A DNA stretch of 8,855 nt, taken from Flavobacteriales bacterium. Lineage in GTDB: Bacteria > Bacteroidota > Bacteroidia > Flavobacteriales_D > Crocinitomicaceae. Of the stretch, positions 5,538 through 8,855 are shown one piece after another (the first letter of the stretch is position 1; each line of letters opens with the position of its first letter). The stretch is taken from the NCBI GenBank assembly GCA_947458985.1, contig CANHBA010000085.1, positions 1 through 8,855 of the forward strand, in the 5' to 3' direction. Position numbers and translations under genes: made by a program. The notes beneath the pieces were generated by a model, which had not been told where the DNA came from, searched no databases, and worked only from the letters and a program-made list of their open reading frames with translations.

Positions 5538-6178
5538 TCCTTGATTACCGGATAACCCGGGAATTTCTTTTTGTCAAAGACAAATTTAGTATCGTCGATT
5601 TCCGGATTGGCCGTAAATTTAGTTACAACGTAGGTCATTGTAGTGCCGTCTTTGGCTTTCATGCTGGCTTTCACGAGTTCGTTACCGGCTTTGGAGATGT
5701 ACAAAATGATAGTGTGGTATTCTGCTTTGGAAGGAACTTTAGGATACAAGTTAATGACGTGTACGGCCTCGCCATTGAGTTTGTCTTCGTGGTCGTATTT
5801 GTTTTTAAAACCGGTTTCCCAGATGGTCATGAGGCGTTTAGGGTTGATCGATTCTTCGTCGTCGGCACTGGCATCTGATTCGTAAACAGAACGTTCGTCT
5901 TTGACGATAGTCCAGGTTTTAACACCATTGCAAATCATGGTGTTTTCGCCATAAGAAGCATAAAATTTGTTGCCTTTGACCCAACCTTTGCCAATTTCGT
6001 TTTCATTGGTGCCGGTTGTGCTGTTCTTCACACTCGCATTGAATTCGATATAGAAGGATTTCATACCCTTCATTTTGGTCGATAATTTATCGAGAATACC
6101 CTGAGCTTTAGCATCTTGGCCCATGGCATTGATGCTGATCAGACTTAAAACAAAAACGAGTAAAATGCGCATAATCAT
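5534..6178 (-). CDS. lolA: LolA-like periplasmic lipoprotein carrier protein
   Basis: About 214 residues. LolA accepts lipoproteins released from the inner membrane by the LolCDE transporter and carries them through the periplasm to the outer membrane. The N-terminus is a clear Sec signal peptide: MIMR, hydrophobic core ILLVFVLSLISI, then NAMG with likely cleavage before QDAKAQ (near residue 20). The mature part shows the half-barrel pattern of the family: LDKLSTKMKGMKSFYIEFNA (29-48), GKGWVKGNKFYAS (63-75), MICNGVKTWTIV (81-92), ETGFKNKYD (111-119) and a final NPEIDDTKFVFDKKKFPGY (191-209) typical of Bacteroidetes LolA. ATGs at 6199, 6178 and 6172 are all possible. I prefer 6178 because 6199 gives a longer, less usual leader before the signal peptide and coincides with a near-match -7 box (GATATTTG, 6197-6190). 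It lies 64 bases downstream of the T9SS-protein gene, and its TAA shares bases with the smpB stop. Confidence 0.9.
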   Translation of the reverse strand: MIMRILLVFVLSLISINAMGQDAKAQGILDKLSTKMKGMKSFYIEFNASVKNSTTGTNENEIGKGWVKGNKFYASYGENTMICNGVKTWTIVKDERSVYESDASADDEESINPKRLMTIWETGFKNKYDHEDKLNGEAVHVINLYPKVPSKAEYHTIILYISKAGNELVKASMKAKDGTTMTYVVTKFTANPEIDDTKFVFDKKKFPGYPVIKD

Positions 6179-6216
6179 GAATTTCTGTGCAAATATCATA
6201 AATTATGCCAAATCAG

Positions 6217-6236
6217 CGAAATCTTTATGCATTTCG
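6217..6236. repeat. Short inverted repeat between the T9SS-protein gene and lolA
   Basis: CGAAAT (6217-6222) and ATTTCG (6231-6236) pair as a 6-bp stem with an 8-base loop, shortly after the minus-strand stop at 6243. No T-run follows, so it is at most a weak terminator or an mRNA-end stabiliser. Confidence 0.25.
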
Positions 6237-6242
6237 ACCGCA

Positions 6243-8855
6243 CTATTCTACGACAATGAGCGAATGGTTGCTAATGAGTTCGGTGCTATGGACCTGCAAT
6301 AAATAAGTTCCGGGCTTCAGGTTTTGGGGAAGTTCAAAATGGGCATCTGTTTGTATGCGCAGTACTTCCTTGCCTTTCATATCGAGTAGACGTGCAAAAT
6401 TAGCTTCCGGACCCGTCATATGAATGGTGCTGCCAGGACAGGCCGGATTCGGATAAATAGATCGTTTGGCTACTTGAACTTCGCTAAGATGAGCCAAAGA
6501 ACCAAGATTGATGTTGTCGAGGTAAATGCAGTTGCCCCAACCACCAATATTTCTAAAGGCAATTTGTACGTTACCAAGGTTGGCATAAGAACTCAAGTCA
6601 ACGGAATCTTTGCGCCATTGCGCACCAGTTGGGGTAAAAAAGCTTTGGTTGTCTGGGGAGGTCGCTAGGTTTTCTCCACCTTTGAAGTATAACATTTGTT
6701 CGGTGGCAAAACAGTCTGTCGAAACCACCACTTGCAGGGAGTCAGAATAACCGCTGCCCCAGCGCGCATATGCCACATCAAAATAGAGGTAAGGTTGTAC
6801 AGGCAAATAACTGGTTTCAATAGGCATGACTAAATCGTCGAAACTGCCTTGTGAATCGATGTCGTAATTATTGAAAAAAGTTGCTTGAGAAGAAGCACCA
6901 AAACCTCCTGCTGAAGTAGAGAGTGTCCAGGTGCCATTGCCGTTATGATCAATAACACTCCAGCCAATTGGTAAAAACTGTTGCTGAAAATCTTCCTGAA
7001 TGCCAGTCTGGAAGCTAAACATGGAAAGCGTCACATACAAGGAATCGGTATCGGTGTGGCCATTGGCATCGGTGATTTGCAAGATGGCGAGATGTTGGCC
7101 AGGACTTTGGAAATACACCGACGGATTGCGCAAGGTGGAGGCGCTAGGGCTACCCGTTGGGAAGCTCCAGTTCCAGGTTGCATTTTGATGACTTAAGAAC
7201 GAATAGTCATCGAAATAAAAAGAGTCAATGGCACAAACTGCCGTTTGGCTGAGTTTGTCTACGGTAATGCGGGCAAGCACCTCTGTTGGGTTCTCGACCA
7301 AATTACTTTGGTAAATGCCTTTGCCGTAGGTAGCCAGGCGGATCTTTTGATCGCGGTAAAATGGTTTGAGAATGTTGCCGTTGGTAAAAAGTGGCAAACC
7401 GTTGTTCTCTAAGCTGAAATTAGCTTGATTGTTGCGGTAATAAACTGCTTTGTTGGTAGCAACGTAGATGCCGCCGTCTGTGCCCGCAATGTGCACTAGC
7501 GACTGTACGGACTCGTTGTTGAGCAAGCTGCTCGTGAGGTTACTCCAAGAACCGCCGCCATTGGTGGTTTTGAAGACTTTAAAGCCATTCGCGCCGCTTG
7601 GATAAGCCAACCAGAGTTCTTGCGCGTTGGCAGGGTTGAGGGCCAGTAACATTCGGCTTGAATTACCTGAAGGAATGGTCAGTTGCACCCAGTTGAGACC
7701 GCCATCGGTTGTTTTCCAGAGCTTGCCCGTACCGCCACTTGCCGCTTTTTGATTCAAATACATGATTTGTGGATTGTCTGAGGCGATTTCAATGTAATTG
7801 ACGCGCTCATTTGGATTTGATCCAAAAGTTTGAACAAGTTCAAATGAGGCGCCTTTGTCGGTGCTACGGTACAGCTTATTTTCCTTTCCGGTGTAGGCAA
7901 TGCCATAGCAATTCGGATGAAAAACAAGTTCTGTAGACTCCGCCGCCCAATAACTTTCATTGGGGTCTATGCCAAAAGATGCATTTTGAATGGCGCCATC
8001 TAAGGTAGCCGGAATGCGCTTGCCGTCAACGTCTGAGTAATAGGTGAGTTTGTTGTCGCCAGGATTGACATACCCAGTTGGCGCTTCGCCTCCGCCCAAT
8101 TCTAAGAAATTGCCAGCTCCGTAATTTTCGTGATGCGCTAAATTGCCATTGTGGTAGAGCCCGCCGACCAACACATCTTCGTTCCAGCCGTTGTCGAAGC
8201 CCCAATAATCAGAACCATGAACTCCCGACATATAAAAATCGGGTTGGGTGGTGACAAAATCGGTGCTGTGGTAGATGCCTCCATCGGTCGTGATCCAGGT
8301 GTGGTTGCCCACAACACGAAAATCTTGGTTGTCGACGTGTAAATTGAGTGGCCCGCCTACATAACCAGAAACGGATGTAAACGTTGCGGCGCCGTCTACA
8401 CTTCGATACAAATTGAGCCCTCCAATGAGGAGTTCATCGGCATTATTAGGATTGGCTACAACAGCACAATTGTAAAAACCTTGGTGGTAGTTCCAAGTCG
8501 GAGTTCCCATCGCTAAATTGGGATGCGCAGTAGAATAAGGCCCGCCGATCGGGCTGTTTGGCAGCGTCCAGTTTTGACCGCTGTCATTGCTGCGGTACAA
8601 ACCAATATAGCCGTAATCATTGGGTTTGGCATCGCCAATCAGATACGCATAAACTCTTTGTGGATCGGCAGCGCTGACCGCCAAACGGCCACCGCCATCT
8701 ATGCGAGCAGGGTCGGTAGAAGTATACCAACCGGCATCTTGAAGCACCCATGTAAGACCAGCGTCTGTGGATACAAAAAACTCGCAACGGATCAGGCTCG
8801 GGTTGTTTTTGAGTAAATAGAGCGTTTGGGTACTTCCTGGTTGTTGTTTGATATC
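6243..8855 (-). CDS. Secreted beta-propeller / PKD / choice-of-anchor J protein with T9SS type A sorting domain (N-terminus beyond right edge)
   Basis: 870 residues are visible; the frame stays open to the right edge, so the GTG at 8747 is not the start and the signal peptide lies outside. Residues are counted from the edge. Region 1 to ~515 is a sialidase/VPS10-like beta-propeller with Asp-box (SxDxGxxW) turns at 29-36 (STDAGLTW), 89-96, 152-159, 331-338, 382-389 (TTDGGLNW) and 430-437, plus a related TTDGGIYH at 189-196. A PKD domain follows (~555-610; WNWSFPTGSP, NPSVYFQSPG, ITDANGHTDTDSL). Next is a jelly-roll of the MAM/choice-of-anchor J type (~616-786; FLPIGWSVIDHNGNGTWTLS, then IYLDNINLG). 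The C-terminus (~798-870) starts SIYPNPACPGSTI and contains LKPGTYLLQV, a type IX sorting domain that directs export across the outer membrane and surface attachment or release. No glycosidase active site could be identified; binding or adhesion is as likely as catalysis. Confidence 0.92.
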   Translation of the reverse strand, partial: DIKQQPGSTQTLYLLKNNPSLIRCEFFVSTDAGLTWVLQDAGWYTSTDPARIDGGGRLAVSAADPQRVYAYLIGDAKPNDYGYIGLYRSNDSGQNWTLPNSPIGGPYSTAHPNLAMGTPTWNYHQGFYNCAVVANPNNADELLIGGLNLYRSVDGAATFTSVSGYVGGPLNLHVDNQDFRVVGNHTWITTDGGIYHSTDFVTTQPDFYMSGVHGSDYWGFDNGWNEDVLVGGLYHNGNLAHHENYGAGNFLELGGGEAPTGYVNPGDNKLTYYSDVDGKRIPATLDGAIQNASFGIDPNESYWAAESTELVFHPNCYGIAYTGKENKLYRSTDKGASFELVQTFGSNPNERVNYIEIASDNPQIMYLNQKAASGGTGKLWKTTDGGLNWVQLTIPSGNSSRMLLALNPANAQELWLAYPSGANGFKVFKTTNGGGSWSNLTSSLLNNESVQSLVHIAGTDGGIYVATNKAVYYRNNQANFSLENNGLPLFTNGNILKPFYRDQKIRLATYGKGIYQSNLVENPTEVLARITVDKLSQTAVCAIDSFYFDDYSFLSHQNATWNWSFPTGSPSASTLRNPSVYFQSPGQHLAILQITDANGHTDTDSLYVTLSMFSFQTGIQEDFQQQFLPIGWSVIDHNGNGTWTLSTSAGGFGASSQATFFNNYDIDSQGSFDDLVMPIETSYLPVQPYLYFDVAYARWGSGYSDSLQVVVSTDCFATEQMLYFKGGENLATSPDNQSFFTPTGAQWRKDSVDLSSYANLGNVQIAFRNIGGWGNCIYLDNINLGSLAHLSEVQVAKRSIYPNPACPGSTIHMTGPEANFARLLDMKGKEVLRIQTDAHFELPQNLKPGTYLLQVHSTELISNHSLIVVE

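Noticed and set aside
5643..5885. Plus-strand open frame opposite lolA
   Set aside because: A shadow of the lolA-like gene with no features of its own.
8745..8747. GTG at 8747 as the start of the T9SS cargo gene
   Set aside because: The same frame continues to the window edge and encodes a good Asp-box turn (STDAGLTW) just upstream, so the gene is truncated by the window.
1..8855. Mobile element, CRISPR array, toxin-antitoxin or defence system
   Set aside because: No transposase, integrase, direct-repeat array, small paired toxin-antitoxin genes or known defence domains were seen; the genes are housekeeping and envelope functions.

Overview
The window is an ordinary protein-coding stretch of a Bacteroidota chromosome, most likely from a flavobacterium-like lineage. 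The strongest taxonomic signs are a secreted multi-domain protein ending in a type IX secretion (T9SS type A) sorting domain, a START-like protein of the kind found in Bacteroidetes, starts without Shine-Dalgarno sequences, and several upstream boxes matching the Bacteroidetes -7 element TAnnTTTG. No RNA gene, insertion sequence, CRISPR array, prophage or defence system was found, and no stretch over 300 bases lacks a gene.

Layout. (1) Positions 1-3611, minus strand: a likely four-gene operon, in transcription order START-like protein, LptF/LptG-type permease, GT4 glycosyltransferase and GT2 glycosyltransferase (cut by the left edge). (2) Positions 3669-4397, plus strand: a membrane methyltransferase of the isoprenylcysteine methyltransferase fold, divergent from the operon and with a good promoter match. 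(3) Positions 4414-5025, minus strand: recR. (4) Positions 5085-5537, plus strand: smpB, divergent from recR and possibly made from a leaderless mRNA. (5) Positions 5534-6178, minus strand: a LolA-type periplasmic lipoprotein carrier that shares its stop-codon bases with smpB. (6) Positions 6243-8855, minus strand: a secreted beta-propeller/PKD/adhesion-domain protein with a T9SS sorting domain, whose N-terminus lies beyond the right edge.

Most of the genes concern the cell envelope: lipopolysaccharide transport (LptF-like), glycan assembly (two glycosyltransferases), possible lipid methylation, lipoprotein transport to the outer membrane (LolA) and a surface or secreted protein. recR (recombinational repair) and smpB (ribosome rescue) are housekeeping genes placed between them.

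The most suspicious spot is the left edge. The last ~30 residues of the GT2 frame stop looking like a glycosyltransferase, change codon style and resemble a low-complexity phage/surface structural protein. This points to a chimeric contig end or a recent junction. I did not find a convincing new biological system.
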